From Sphingomonas yabuuchiae (GTDB lineage: Bacteria > Pseudomonadota > Alphaproteobacteria > Sphingomonadales > Sphingomonadaceae), in assembly GCF_001477495.1 (NCBI RefSeq), contig NZ_LDTF01000007.1, forward strand, positions 124,001 through 188,000: a stretch of DNA of 64,000 bases, written 5' to 3'. Each line of letters starts with the position of its first letter. Positions within the stretch are counted from its first letter, which is position 1. The position numbers and the translations under genes were made by a program. The notes under the pieces were generated by a model that had not been told where the DNA came from, did no database searches, and saw only the letters and a program-made list of their open reading frames with translations. This document shows positions 36,460-46,337 of this stretch, one piece after another.

Positions 36460-37589
36460 GCGATCGACTTTCGGATGGGGGCGGCGCTGAGCGCGGCGGC
36501 AATGGCGGCGCGCATGGGCTTTGGCTTGAGCGCGTCGTCATAGGGCAGGGGACGTTGCGGCAGGCCATCGGCACGCGGGGCGAAGCCGTTGAGCCAGCTA
36601 TGCTTGTCCCACAGGCCCCAGCACAGCAGCTGGTCGAGCTGCGGATAGGACAGCATCATGTCGAGATAGCTTTTGGCGACCGAGGCGACTTGCGCATCGC
36701 GCTGCGCGATGTCCCTGGGCATCTCGCGGTCGTTGATGTCGAACTCGGTGATGAGCAGGCGATAGCCCATCGCGGTGACCTCATCCAGGAAGCGCTTCCA
36801 CTCCGCGCGCTGCACCTTGGAATGGCTGCCGTCATTGCCCAGATGGCTCTGAATGCCGAGCGCGTCGACGGGGACATTTTCCTTGCGGAACCGCTCTAGC
36901 AGGCGGAGCACGCCCGCGCGGTGCGTCTCGTTGCCGACCTCCCAGGACATATAGTCGTTATAGACGCGCTGGGCGTGCGGCGCGTGTTCGCGGGCGGTCT
37001 CATAGGCGATCTTGAACACGTCGAAACCCAGCGCCTTGTCGAACACCGTGCCCCGGACTTCGCCGGTCTTGGGATCGATCGTCTCGTTGACCACGTCCCA
37101 GCTGTAAATCTGGTCGCCGAAATGCCCCGCCACCGCCGCGATATAGGTGCGCAGCCATGTCTCCGCGCCGGTCTTCGTCACCGTCTCGGCCAGCGCGGGC
37201 GAAATATATTTCTCGTAATTCCACAGCAGCGTATGCCCGCGCAGCTTCATGCGGTTGTCGCGGGCGAACCCGGCGATCCGGTCGGCGGGGGCGAAGTTCA
37301 GATGCGCAGGGTCATTGCCCAGCACATAGACCTTCATCTCGTTTTCCGGGACCAGCACGCCGCATTCGCGCGCGACGATCGCGCCGTAACCCGGATCGTT
37401 GATCGGCGAACCCCGGCCCGCATTGATCGCGGTGCCGAACAGGATGCCCTTCTGCGCTGCCAGATCACGCAGCGACGGCGCGGCCTGTGCCCATAGTGAG
37501 CCAGGTAGCGCTCCCATAATCAGGCCGCCTGCAATTCCGGCCAGCTGCTGACGACGCGTCAGCATTGGCCCTTGCCAACTGGGTTTCAT
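36456..37589 (-). CDS. GH10 endo-1,4-beta-xylanase, exported
   Basis: A 377-residue single-domain xylanase that cuts the xylan backbone. Catalytic Glu169 (acid/base, WDVVNETIDP) and Glu282 (nucleophile, LLITEFDIND) are present, as are the NEMK and HTLLW substrate-binding segments. The start at 37589 follows GGGAGAGGG. The N terminus LTRRQQLAGIAGGLIMGALPG looks like a twin-arginine (Tat) signal rather than a Sec one. It follows GH27 by 81 nt on the same strand, with no operator in that gap, and overlaps the GH43 gene downstream. Confidence 0.94.
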   Translation of the reverse strand: MKPSWQGPMLTRRQQLAGIAGGLIMGALPGSLWAQAAPSLRDLAAQKGILFGTAINAGRGSPINDPGYGAIVARECGVLVPENEMKVYVLGNDPAHLNFAPADRIAGFARDNRMKLRGHTLLWNYEKYISPALAETVTKTGAETWLRTYIAAVAGHFGDQIYSWDVVNETIDPKTGEVRGTVFDKALGFDVFKIAYETAREHAPHAQRVYNDYMSWEVGNETHRAGVLRLLERFRKENVPVDALGIQSHLGNDGSHSKVQRAEWKRFLDEVTAMGYRLLITEFDINDREMPRDIAQRDAQVASVAKSYLDMMLSYPQLDQLLCWGLWDKHSWLNGFAPRADGLPQRPLPYDDALKPKPMRAAIAAALSAAPIRKSIA

Positions 37590-37622
37590 CACCCTCTCCC
37601 TTGTCTTTTCCCCGGACTTTTG

Positions 37623-37651
37623 CATGGCCCGCGTCAAACGGCAAGGCCATG
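37623..37651 (-). promoter_or_regulatory. intercistronic stem-loop between GH27 and GH10
   Basis: A 7-bp CATGGCC/GGCCATG inverted repeat with a 15-nt loop in the 81-nt gap between the GH27 stop and the GH10 start. It lacks a T run; a role in mRNA processing or stability is possible but unproven. Confidence 0.35.
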
Positions 37652-37670
37652 AAAGTCGGGGCGAATGTCG

Positions 37671-39581
37671 TCAACCGGTCAGGCGCGCATCGGCCCAGGC
37701 GACCGGCAGTGCTGCGTCGGGAGCGCTATCGGCGCGCGCGACCAGTTCGATCAGCTTGCGGCCGCGCACATCCGCCTCGACCGCGACGGGCGCCTCGTTC
37801 AGCGCCACCGCCCGCGAGCGGGTCAGCAGCTTGCCGTCGCCATAGACTTCGAACACCACCCGCCGCCCGCGCGCGGTGGCGGAGTCGTCGATGCCGACCG
37901 TGGCGTTAAAGCTCGCCCGGCCGCGATTGCGCACCTCCAGTCGCGAATTGGCTAGCACACCGATGCCGGTGTCATACACCTTGCCGCTCAGCCGTAGCAG
38001 CCGCCCGAACGGCGTGCGATCGGCCTGCGCTCCGCCCCAGCCGGCATATTGCGGAAAGTCGCCCGGCCCCTTGCTGCCGCCCCAGGGGCTGAGTTCGTGA
38101 TGGATGGTCGGATCGCCTTCCGGCGTGGCGACACCGTCCTCGGCGGGGTTCACGTCGCTGGGGGCTTCGGACAGGTAATGACCTTCCGCCAGACGATGCG
38201 CGCCGGTAACGCGATAGATCAGCGTCTGGTGCGGGGCGAGCGTCAGCTTGGTCTCGCCGGAGAAGCTGCTCTTCGCGCCGGTCCACAGGTCGGTCATGGC
38301 GACAGTCCCGCGCAGCTTCAGGTGATCGGCGGTCAGGACCGGCTGCACCGGCGCCGCGGTGCGGTTCAGGATCGCCACCGCCTTGTCGCCATTGGCCAGG
38401 CTCTTCACGAAAATCTGCACATCGTCGGATAGATAGGCGGGGACCGCCTGGTTCGCGCCCGCGTCCTGATTGAGCGCGATGATCGCCCGGTTGCCGAGCA
38501 GGGCCAGTTGCTCGGCATTGGCCTTGCGCAGGTCGAAGCCGATCAGCAGCGGCGCGTTCATCATCGCCCACATCGCGAAGTGCGACCGCGCCTCGGTCAT
38601 GTGGTTGGCGTCGAATTCGCCCGAGCCGACGAACAGCATGTCGGGGTCGTTCCACGTATGCGGATGGGCATAGAGCGCACGGCTGGCGCTGGTATCGAGG
38701 TTGGTCAGCATCCGGGACCAGTGGGCGGTGATGTCGTCGCTGGTTCGCGAGACATTGCCGATCTGCTTGCCCCAGCTTCGCACGTCCGACGAACCCCATA
38801 GGCAAAGCGAGAAGAGATAGTCCCCGTCCGGATTCTCTCGCTTCAGGGCGGCCGCCACCTGATCGTAGAGCGCGCGCACCGCAGGGATGTTCGTGCGCGC
38901 CAGCGAGTTCATGTCGATCAGCGGAGCCAGCTCGCGATAATCGCCCTTGCGGACATGGTCGCTGTCCTTGCCCAACCCGCGAATGCCGCAGCCATCGACC
39001 TTGATATAGTCGAAGCCCCATTCGCGGAAATAGAGCGCGATGTCCTGGTCGATATGGCCATACAGCCCGACCTCGCGCTCGGCGACCGTGCCTTCGGGCT
39101 GATTGGCGAAATTGGGGGTGTAGACCTGGCCGCAACTGTTGCGGCCGATGTCCGAATAGATCCCCGCCTTGAACCCCATGGCATGAAGCCGGTCGGTCAG
39201 CGGGCGGAAGCTGGTCTGCTGGTTGGGGCCGGCGGCGGAAGAGGGAAATTTGTCGGCACGGATGACCATCCGGCCATCGGGTTGGCGGCGGCGCAGCCAC
39301 CAGCCGTCATCGATATTGATGTAGCGATAGCCCGCCTCGCGCAGGCCGTTGTCGACGATCAGCTGGGCCGAGGCCATGACCTTTTCCTCGTCGACATCGC
39401 TGTTGAACGCGTTCCAGCTGTTCCAGCCCATCGGCGGTAGCGCGGCCTGACCATCCTGATTGGCGCTCCACCGCCCGGTCGGGGCCAAGGGATCGGCCTT
39501 GTCCGCCGCCAGGGCGGGTCCGGAGGCCATCCAGGCCATGGCGATAGCGCTCGCGAAAACCCTGGCGATGATGGGCCGCAT
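37671..39581 (-). CDS. GH27 alpha-galactosidase with NPCBM domain, secreted
   Basis: A 636-residue enzyme removing terminal alpha-galactose (some GH27 members act on beta-arabinopyranose). The ATG at 39581 follows GGGGAGG and starts a signal peptide ending GPALA-AD. The GH27 barrel starts PPMGWNSWNAF; the nucleophile Asp is in YIKVDGCG and the likely acid/base Asp in SRTSDDITAHW. After a beta-sandwich, the last about 140 residues are an NPCBM carbohydrate-binding domain (YDTGIGVLANSRLEV). It is the first gene of a probable GH27-GH10-GH43-GH43 operon divergent from GH3. Confidence 0.92.
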   Translation of the reverse strand: MRPIIARVFASAIAMAWMASGPALAADKADPLAPTGRWSANQDGQAALPPMGWNSWNAFNSDVDEEKVMASAQLIVDNGLREAGYRYINIDDGWWLRRRQPDGRMVIRADKFPSSAAGPNQQTSFRPLTDRLHAMGFKAGIYSDIGRNSCGQVYTPNFANQPEGTVAEREVGLYGHIDQDIALYFREWGFDYIKVDGCGIRGLGKDSDHVRKGDYRELAPLIDMNSLARTNIPAVRALYDQVAAALKRENPDGDYLFSLCLWGSSDVRSWGKQIGNVSRTSDDITAHWSRMLTNLDTSASRALYAHPHTWNDPDMLFVGSGEFDANHMTEARSHFAMWAMMNAPLLIGFDLRKANAEQLALLGNRAIIALNQDAGANQAVPAYLSDDVQIFVKSLANGDKAVAILNRTAAPVQPVLTADHLKLRGTVAMTDLWTGAKSSFSGETKLTLAPHQTLIYRVTGAHRLAEGHYLSEAPSDVNPAEDGVATPEGDPTIHHELSPWGGSKGPGDFPQYAGWGGAQADRTPFGRLLRLSGKVYDTGIGVLANSRLEVRNRGRASFNATVGIDDSATARGRRVVFEVYGDGKLLTRSRAVALNEAPVAVEADVRGRKLIELVARADSAPDAALPVAWADARLTG

Positions 39582-39697
39582 GATGATCCTCCCCGTGATG
39601 GTCTTTGCGCGATCTTGTCCGACTAAACCAATGCTGTCCACCGTCGGAGCGTTGAAAAGACCCATGAAAATCGAATGCTGGACGAAGTCGGCTTTCG

Positions 39698-39711
39698 TGA
39701 TACCGTTACCA
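39698..39711. promoter_or_regulatory. predicted LacI-family xyl operator (box 3)
   Basis: TGATACCGTTACCA, a near-palindrome with core TANCGNTANC, 29 bp before the GH3 start and 117 bp before GH27, in the divergent promoter region. Confidence 0.62.
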
Positions 39712-39740
39712 AAAATAGGCTTTCAGGGGAGTGATTTGGC

Positions 39741-42404
39741 ATGAAGGCATGGCGTGGGGCGACCCTTTCGGCTTTGGCGCTGTCGACCTCCGGCATGGTG
39801 GTGGCGCAGCAGCGGCAGGCGGCCCCCGGTCCCGAACAGGCCGAGGCGCTGGCGGCTCGGCTGGTCGGCCGGATGACGACCGACGAGAAGCTGGGCCAGT
39901 TGCTCAACACCGCGCCCGCCATCGCGCGGCTGGACGTGCCCGCCTATAACTGGTGGACGGAGTCGCTCCACGGCGCGCTGGGCCCGGTGCCGACGACCAA
40001 CTTCCCCGAGCCGGTCGGGCTGGCGGCGACTTTCGACGATGCGCTGGTCGGACGCGCGGCGCAGGCGGTCAGCGCCGAGGTGCGTGGGCTCCACGCGCTG
40101 GCACGGACGACCGGGCGGATGGGTCGGATCGGCACGGGGCTCGACACCTGGTCGCCCAATATCAACATCTTCCGCGACCCGCGTTGGGGGCGGGGGCAGG
40201 AGACCTATGGCGAGGATCCTTTCCTGACCGCCAGGATGGGCGTCGCCTTCGTGCGCGGGATGCAGGGTGACGATCCGAACCGGATCGATGTCATCGCCAC
40301 GCCCAAACATTATGCGGTGCACAGTGGCCCGGAATCGACCCGGCACGAAGCCAATGTCTATGTCTCGCAGCACGATCTGGTCGATACCTATCTGCCCGCT
40401 TTTCGCGCCGCGATCGTCGAGGGCGGGGCCGGATCGATCATGTGCGCCTATAACCGGATCGACGGCCAGCCCGCCTGCGCCAGCGACCAGTTGCTGAAGG
40501 ATCATCTGCGCGGACGCTGGGGCTTTCGCGGCTATGTCGTGTCCGACTGCGATGCGGTGAAGGACATCGCCGCCAACCATCACTACGCCCCCGATGCGGC
40601 GAGCGCGGTGGCGGCGGCAATGCGGGCGGGCGTCGATAACGAGTGCAACAACGCCACGCTGACCGATACGGACGGGCTGACCAATCCGTATCGCGAGGCG
40701 CTGTCGCGCGGGCTGATCTCGGTCGCGGATATCGACCGTTCGCTGACCCGGTTGTTCGCCGCGCGTTATCGGACCGGCGACCTGCCGGGCCTGCGCCCGC
40801 TGTCGACCCAGACCAGTTCGCCGCGCGACATCGACACGCCCGCCCACCGCGCGCTGGCGCTGGAGGTCGCGGAAAAGAGCCTGGTCCTGCTCAAGAACAA
40901 GGGCATCTTGCCGCTGAAGCCCCATGCCCGGATCGCCGTGATCGGGCCGCTGGGCGATGCGACGCGGGTGTTGCGCGGCAACTATTCCTCCTCGCTGTCG
41001 GGGCCGCAGGTGTCGGTCGTGGAGGGGCTGCGGCAGGCCATGCCGGGCGCGCAGGTGCGCTATGTGCCCTTCGCCGAGACCTATACCGATGGTGATCCGA
41101 TCCCGACGACCGCGCTCCAGGCCGAGATGGGCGAGCCGGGCCTGACCGCGCGCTATTACAACGTCGTGGGCCGCATTCCCGACCGCTTTGCCCCCGGCGC
41201 ACTGAACGACTGGTTGAAAACGGCCAGGTTCGAGGATCGGCCCGTCGTCACCCGTGTCGAGGCCAATGCCGCCTCGCGCAGCCTGGACCTGTCGTCCTTG
41301 CGTGACGTGCACCGTGCGGTATGGACCGGCTTTCTCGTGCCCCCGGAGACCGGGCGTTACCGACTGGGGATAGCGGGCTTCAACGGCGCGATGACCTTCG
41401 ACGGACGGCCCTTCGTCGATCTGACCAAGGCCTCGTGGAACAGCCTTCCGACGATGAAGACCGTCACGCTGGAAAAGGGGCGACGCTATCCGATCACCGT
41501 CACGACCGAGGCACGTATCCTGACCGGAATCAACCTCGTCTGGAAGCGCGTGTCCGACGATCCGGCGGCCGAACTGCGCGCGGCGGCCAAGGCCAGCGAC
41601 GCGCTGGTCGCGGTCGTCGGCCTGACCTCCGATCTGGAAGCGGAAGAAGCGCCGATCTCCGTCCCCGGCTTCAAGGGGGGCGACAAGACGACGCTCGACC
41701 TGCCCGCCGACCAGCAGGCGCTGCTCGAACAGGCCAAGGCGACCGGCCGCCCGCTGATCGTCGTGCTAATGAACGGCAGCCCGGTGAACCTCGCCTGGGC
41801 CAAGGCGAATGCCGACGCCATCATCGAGGCCTGGTATCCGGGCCAGGCGGGCGGACTGGCGGTCGGTCATGTCCTGTCGGGCCAGACCAACCCGGCGGGG
41901 CGCCTGCCGCTGACCTTCTATCGCGCGATCGAGGACCTGCCGCCGTTCGGCGATTATGCGATGAAGGGACGGACCTATCGCTACTTCACCGGCTCGCCCG
42001 TCTACCCGTTCGGCTATGGACTCAGCTATACCAGCTTCGCCTATGCGCCCTTGTCAGTGACGTCCGGCGCGAACGGCACCATGACCGTCACGACCGAGGT
42101 GCGCAATACCGGCCGTCGCGAAGGTGACGAGGTGGCGCAGCTCTACCTCAACTTCCCTAAGGTGGAGGGCGCGCCGCGCGTCGCGCTACGCGGGTTCCGG
42201 CGGGTGCATCTGGCCCCCGGCGAGCGAAAGAGCCTGACCTTCACGCTCAGCCCGCGCGACCTGAGTGTGGTGGATGCCGATGGTCAGCGGTTGGTGATGA
42301 AGGGCGACTACCGCGCCTCGGTCGGATCCGGGCAGCCGGAAACCGGCGTGCCGGTGCGTAGCGCTCCGTTCCGGATCGATACGATGACGCCCATCGCGGA
42401 TTGA
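39741..42404 (+). CDS. GH3 beta-xylosidase/beta-glucosidase-type enzyme with PA14 domain
   Basis: An 887-residue exo-hydrolase with signal peptide (ending MVVA-QQ). The N-terminal barrel has the substrate-binding KH motif (TPKHYAVHSGPES) and the nucleophile Asp269 (VVSDCDAV). The second alpha/beta domain follows from about residue 370 and is split by a PA14 insertion at about 465-605 (LTARYYNVVGRIPD). A fibronectin III-like domain ends the protein (YGLSYTSFAYAPL onward). YNWWTESLHG is typical of GH3 beta-xylosidases of xylan loci. Regulated from the operator 29 bp upstream, if functional. Confidence 0.92.
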   Translation: MKAWRGATLSALALSTSGMVVAQQRQAAPGPEQAEALAARLVGRMTTDEKLGQLLNTAPAIARLDVPAYNWWTESLHGALGPVPTTNFPEPVGLAATFDDALVGRAAQAVSAEVRGLHALARTTGRMGRIGTGLDTWSPNINIFRDPRWGRGQETYGEDPFLTARMGVAFVRGMQGDDPNRIDVIATPKHYAVHSGPESTRHEANVYVSQHDLVDTYLPAFRAAIVEGGAGSIMCAYNRIDGQPACASDQLLKDHLRGRWGFRGYVVSDCDAVKDIAANHHYAPDAASAVAAAMRAGVDNECNNATLTDTDGLTNPYREALSRGLISVADIDRSLTRLFAARYRTGDLPGLRPLSTQTSSPRDIDTPAHRALALEVAEKSLVLLKNKGILPLKPHARIAVIGPLGDATRVLRGNYSSSLSGPQVSVVEGLRQAMPGAQVRYVPFAETYTDGDPIPTTALQAEMGEPGLTARYYNVVGRIPDRFAPGALNDWLKTARFEDRPVVTRVEANAASRSLDLSSLRDVHRAVWTGFLVPPETGRYRLGIAGFNGAMTFDGRPFVDLTKASWNSLPTMKTVTLEKGRRYPITVTTEARILTGINLVWKRVSDDPAAELRAAAKASDALVAVVGLTSDLEAEEAPISVPGFKGGDKTTLDLPADQQALLEQAKATGRPLIVVLMNGSPVNLAWAKANADAIIEAWYPGQAGGLAVGHVLSGQTNPAGRLPLTFYRAIEDLPPFGDYAMKGRTYRYFTGSPVYPFGYGLSYTSFAYAPLSVTSGANGTMTVTTEVRNTGRREGDEVAQLYLNFPKVEGAPRVALRGFRRVHLAPGERKSLTFTLSPRDLSVVDADGQRLVMKGDYRASVGSGQPETGVPVRSAPFRIDTMTPIAD

Positions 42405-42426
42405 TCCTCCCCTGGTCGGGGAGGAT
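42404..42426. terminator. bidirectional terminator
   Basis: A perfect 9-bp stem ATCCTCCCC/GGGGAGGAT with a 5-nt loop, followed by TTTGG, between the convergent GH3 and esterase genes. Confidence 0.88.
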
Positions 42427-42430
42427 TTGG

Positions 42431-43501
42431 TTACTTCGTCGCCAGCGCCCGCCCGAAGAACGGCAACACCTGTTCCTGAAACCGCACCCCGATCCGGTTC
42501 ACATGGTCGCCGTCGTAAATCTCGAACGTGTGCGCGATGCCATAACGATCGAGCGTTTCATGCAGCGCCTGTGCATCGGCTTTCAGCCCGTCCTGCGACC
42601 CGACATCCAGCCCGATCGCGCGGTAGCTGCGCAAGGGCGTGACATATTGGTCGACGAAGGCGAGCGGCGTGTTGGCCAGCCATTTGGCGACGATGTCGTC
42701 CCGTACCTTGCCGTCCTTGATCGGCAGATCGAGATAGAGCGGCGGGTTCTTCGGATTGGGCGACCAGGCGGCCGAGGCGGCGAGCATCGCGCGCTGGCCC
42801 CAGTTCAACTTGGCGGACTCGCCGGGCGAGGTGAGGCCGGTCAGCAGCTTTTCGTCCGTCCCCTCGGGCCGAGCCATCGCGCGCGGCGACAGGCAGCAAG
42901 GGCTCATCATGTAGATCGCGCCGTACATATCGGCATGCTTCATCCCGATGCGCGCAGTGCCATACCCACCCATGGAATGACCGGCGAGGCCACGCGCCTC
43001 GCGACGCGGGATGGTGCGATAGCGCGCGTCGATCGCGGCGATCAGATCATGGCTGATGAATCGCTCGAAATCACCGACCGTCTGCGACGAGGAATACATC
43101 GAGCCGTTGTGCATCGTCTTGCTGTCGGGAAAGACGAGGATCATCGGCGGGACGCCGCGTGCGAAGGCCCCCTCGACCGAGGCAGGGACGTGGATTTCCT
43201 TCGTCCACTGGTCCGCGCCGATCGAATAGCCGTGCAGCGCATAGACCACCGGATAGCGACGCGTGCGGTTCTTGGCATAGTCGGGCGGCAGGACGACGAT
43301 GACGTCGCGGTCGGCGCTGTTGCCCTCCAGATTGCCCTCGATCGCGGCGGAATGAACCTTGATCCGCTCGACCGTGACCGGCTTGGCGCCAGGCACGACG
43401 GTCGGTTGCTGGGTCGCCATCTGGGCAGGTGCGACTGTGATCGGGGCCAATGCGACGCTTGCGGCAAGCAGCCAGCGTGACGGCAAGAAGCGAAGGGCCA
43501 T
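42431..43501 (-). CDS. secreted alpha/beta-hydrolase esterase (CE1-like)
   Basis: A 356-residue enzyme of the putative esterase family that includes acetylxylan and feruloyl esterases. The nucleophile elbow is GHSMGGYG, the oxyanion segment YALHGYS, and the catalytic His lies in YDGDHVNR. A signal peptide runs to about residue 27. I prefer the ATG at 43501, which is 9 nt after AGAGG, over 43510. It is divergent from the GH43-xylB-xylA operon with two predicted xyl operators between them, which supports removal of acyl groups from xylan. Confidence 0.85.
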   Translation of the reverse strand: MALRFLPSRWLLAASVALAPITVAPAQMATQQPTVVPGAKPVTVERIKVHSAAIEGNLEGNSADRDVIVVLPPDYAKNRTRRYPVVYALHGYSIGADQWTKEIHVPASVEGAFARGVPPMILVFPDSKTMHNGSMYSSSQTVGDFERFISHDLIAAIDARYRTIPRREARGLAGHSMGGYGTARIGMKHADMYGAIYMMSPCCLSPRAMARPEGTDEKLLTGLTSPGESAKLNWGQRAMLAASAAWSPNPKNPPLYLDLPIKDGKVRDDIVAKWLANTPLAFVDQYVTPLRSYRAIGLDVGSQDGLKADAQALHETLDRYGIAHTFEIYDGDHVNRIGVRFQEQVLPFFGRALATK

Positions 43502-43586
43502 GCGGGTCATCCTCTATCCTGTAAACATGCCGACCTGAGGCCGTCGGTCTTTGGAATGGGCGGCCCAAGATGGAAGGAGCGGGGCC

Positions 43587-43600
43587 GAATATCGTTACCA
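43587..43600. promoter_or_regulatory. predicted LacI-family xyl operator (box 4)
   Basis: GAATATCGTTACCA, core TANCGNTANC, 86 bp before the esterase start. Confidence 0.55.
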
Positions 43601-43677
43601 ACAATGCCGACACGGCTGTTGTCAAGCAAAGCCCCGTCCCAACGCAAAACGCCGAACCGGCCTTGCATCCTCCGTCC

Positions 43678-43691
43678 TGATAGCGCTATCG
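43678..43691. promoter_or_regulatory. predicted LacI-family xyl operator (box 5)
   Basis: TGATAGCGCTATCG, with a perfect 12-bp palindrome GATAGCGCTATC, 44 bp before the GH43-xylB-xylA operon. It is the most symmetric of the five boxes. Confidence 0.65.
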
Positions 43692-43735
43692 TGCCTGCAA
43701 AGCTCCAAAGATGGAGCGCTTGGAGAGGAAAAGCG

Positions 43736-44878
43736 ATGAAGCGCTTGATGATGGCCAGCCTGGTGCTTGGGCTCGGCACGGCGGCCTGCGGGACGGCGCA
43801 AAAGGCCGACAATGCGGTCAGCGAAAACACGACGGCGACGGCGTCGAACGATGCCAATCCGACGTCCCCCGATGGTCGCCATTATCTGTCGCAGCCGCTG
43901 GTGCGCGACATCTTCACCGCTGATCCGTCGGCCCATGTCTGGAGCGACGGCAAGCTCTATGTCTACCCCAGCCATGACGTGCCGACCGATACGCCGAACG
44001 ACGATCTGGGCAACCAATATGCGATGCGCGACTATCGCGTCCTGCGCATGGACGAGCCGGGCGGCAAGGTCACGGTCGGTCCCGTCGCGCTTGATGTAAA
44101 GGACGTGCCCTGGGCGTCGCAACAGATGTGGGCACCCGACGCCGCCTATAAGGACGGTACCTATTATCTCTATTTCCCGGCGCGCGATAAGTCGAAGGAC
44201 AAGAACGGCCTGGGCGCGTTCCGCATCGGCGTCGCGACCTCGAAGAACCCGATGGGGCCGTTCAAGGCGGAGCCGGAGGCGATCCCCGGCAGCTTCTCGA
44301 TGGACCCGGCCGTGTTCCAGGATGCGGACGGCACCGCGTACATGTATTTCGGCGGCATCTGGGGTGGCCAGTTGCAGCGCTGGAAGAACGGCAAATATGA
44401 TCCGAACGGCAGCGACACCGATCTGAAGCAGGACGACCAGCCCGCCATCTCGGGCAGGATCGCCAAGATGAACCCGGACATGAAGACCTTCGCCGAAACC
44501 CCGCGCGACGTCGTGATCCTCGACGAAAAGGGCAAGCCAGTGCTCGGCGGCGACCATGACAAGCGCTTCTTCGAGGCGTCCTGGGTCTTCAAGCGCGACG
44601 GCAAATATTATTACACCTATTCGACCGGTGACACGCATTTCCTGAACTATGCGATCGGCACCAGCCCCTATGGTCCGTTCACCTATAAGGGCCACATCCT
44701 GAAGCCGGTGCAGGGCTGGACCACCCATCACTCGATTGTCGAGTGGAAGGGCAAGTGGTGGCTTTTCTACGCCGATACGCAATTGTCGGATAAGAACCAC
44801 CTGCGTAACGTCAAGATGACCGAGTTGAAGTTCAACCCGGACGGGACGATCCCGACCATCGACCCGTTCGTGAAGTAA
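43736..44878 (+). CDS. GH43 hydrolase, probable lipoprotein
   Basis: A 380-residue GH43 enzyme. Catalytic residues are Asp in FTADPSAHVW, Asp in SMDPAVFQD and Glu in FFEASWVFK. The N terminus MKRLMMASLVLGLGTAACG looks like a lipoprotein signal with the lipidated Cys at about position 18, so it may be membrane-anchored, unlike the other GH43 enzymes here. The ATG at 43736 follows GAGAGG. It heads an operon with xylulokinase and xylose isomerase (gaps 9 and 1 nt), so it probably releases xylose or arabinose in the periplasm. Confidence 0.9.
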   Translation: MKRLMMASLVLGLGTAACGTAQKADNAVSENTTATASNDANPTSPDGRHYLSQPLVRDIFTADPSAHVWSDGKLYVYPSHDVPTDTPNDDLGNQYAMRDYRVLRMDEPGGKVTVGPVALDVKDVPWASQQMWAPDAAYKDGTYYLYFPARDKSKDKNGLGAFRIGVATSKNPMGPFKAEPEAIPGSFSMDPAVFQDADGTAYMYFGGIWGGQLQRWKNGKYDPNGSDTDLKQDDQPAISGRIAKMNPDMKTFAETPRDVVILDEKGKPVLGGDHDKRFFEASWVFKRDGKYYYTYSTGDTHFLNYAIGTSPYGPFTYKGHILKPVQGWTTHHSIVEWKGKWWLFYADTQLSDKNHLRNVKMTELKFNPDGTIPTIDPFVK

Positions 44879-44887
44879 GGACGCGGG

Positions 44888-46336
44888 ATGTTCCTTGGCA
44901 TCGATATCGGCACGTCGGGCGTGAAGGCCGTCGTGCTGGACGAACATGGCGCGGTCGTGGGGCAGGGGACGGCGGCGCTGACCGTGCAGCGTCCGCACCC
45001 GCTCTGGTCCGAACAGGACCCGGAGGCGTGGTGGCAGGCGACGACCTCGGCCGTCCGCGCGATCGATCCGGCGGTCCGCCGGGCGGTCCGCGGCATCGGG
45101 CTGGCCGGGCAGATGCATGGCGCCACGCTGCTGGGTGCGGACGACCAGGTTCTTCGTCCGGGCATCTTGTGGAATGACGGCCGCAGCGAGGCCGAATGCG
45201 CGGAGCTGGAGGCCAAGGCCCCCGATCTCCACCGGATCGCGGGCAACCTGGCGATGCCGGGCTTCACCGCGCCCAAGCTGCTCTGGGTCCAGCATCACGA
45301 GCCGGAAACCTTTGAGAAGATCCGCACCGTGCTGCTGCCCAAGGATTATGTCCGGCTGCGCATGACCGGTGAGAAGGCGTCGGACGTGTCGGATGCGGCG
45401 GGTACGCTTTGGCTGGACGTCGAACGCCGCGAATGGAGCGACGATATCCTCGCTGCCACCGGCCTGACCCGCGAGCAGATGCCGCAGGCGGTCGAGGGCA
45501 CGGCGCAGACCGGCAAGCTCCGCGCCGATGTGGCGGAAGCCTGGGGCATCGACCAGGTGCCTGTCGCGGGCGGTGGTGGCGACAATGCCGCTGGGGCCGC
45601 GGGCGTGGGCGTGGTCAAGGATGGCGATGCGCTGCTGTCGCTGGGCACGTCGGGCGTCATCTTTGCCGCGACCAAGGAATTCCGTCCCAATCCTGCGGGT
45701 GCGGTCCACGCCTTCTGCCACTGTCTGCCGAATATGTGGCACCAGATGTCGGTGCATCTGTCGGCGGCGGCCTGCATCGACTGGGTCGCGCGCCTGACCG
45801 GCACTCCCGGTGCGGCCGAGCTGTTCGCTCGCGCCGAAAGCGTCGGTCCGGCGAGCGGCCCGGAAATCTTCCTGCCCTATCTGTCGGGCGAGCGGACCCC
45901 GCATAACGATGCCGAGGTACGCGGGGCGTTCCTGGGCCTGGACCACGACACCACGCCTGAGCTTCTGGCGCAGGCGGTACTTGAGGGCGTCGCCTTTGCG
46001 CTCGCCGACGGCCTGTCGGTGCTGCGCGATGCCGGAACCGAGCTGTCGCAGCTGTCGGTTATCGGTGGCGGGGCACGTTCGTCCTATTGGGGCCAGACGC
46101 TGGCCGCCGCGCTGAACGTTGAACTCGTCTATCTGAAGGGCGGCGAGGTCGGTCCGGCGCTGGGGGCGGCACGCCTCGCCCAACTGGCGGTCGATGGCGG
46201 ATCGCCCGAAGAGGTCTGCGCGCCGCCGCCCGTCAGCCACACCATCGCCCCCGACGCCGCGCTCGCCGAGCGTTTCGCCCCCAAGATCGCGCGCTTCCGC
46301 GACAGCTATTCCCGCATCACTCCGAGGAATTCGTAA
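44888..46336 (+). CDS. xylB: xylulokinase
   Basis: A 482-residue FGGY-family kinase that phosphorylates D-xylulose with ATP to xylulose 5-phosphate. The N-terminal phosphate-binding stretch is [20 protein letters not shown]; the substrate region QMHGATLLG, catalytic Asp in [11 protein letters not shown] and the ATP site [15 protein letters not shown] are present. Length is normal. AAGGA precedes the ATG. The xylose isomerase gene follows by 1 nt. Confidence 0.96.
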   Translation: MFLGIDIGTSGVKAVVLDEHGAVVGQGTAALTVQRPHPLWSEQDPEAWWQATTSAVRAIDPAVRRAVRGIGLAGQMHGATLLGADDQVLRPGILWNDGRSEAECAELEAKAPDLHRIAGNLAMPGFTAPKLLWVQHHEPETFEKIRTVLLPKDYVRLRMTGEKASDVSDAAGTLWLDVERREWSDDILAATGLTREQMPQAVEGTAQTGKLRADVAEAWGIDQVPVAGGGGDNAAGAAGVGVVKDGDALLSLGTSGVIFAATKEFRPNPAGAVHAFCHCLPNMWHQMSVHLSAAACIDWVARLTGTPGAAELFARAESVGPASGPEIFLPYLSGERTPHNDAEVRGAFLGLDHDTTPELLAQAVLEGVAFALADGLSVLRDAGTELSQLSVIGGGARSSYWGQTLAAALNVELVYLKGGEVGPALGAARLAQLAVDGGSPEEVCAPPPVSHTIAPDAALAERFAPKIARFRDSYSRITPRNS

Positions 46337-46337
46337 C

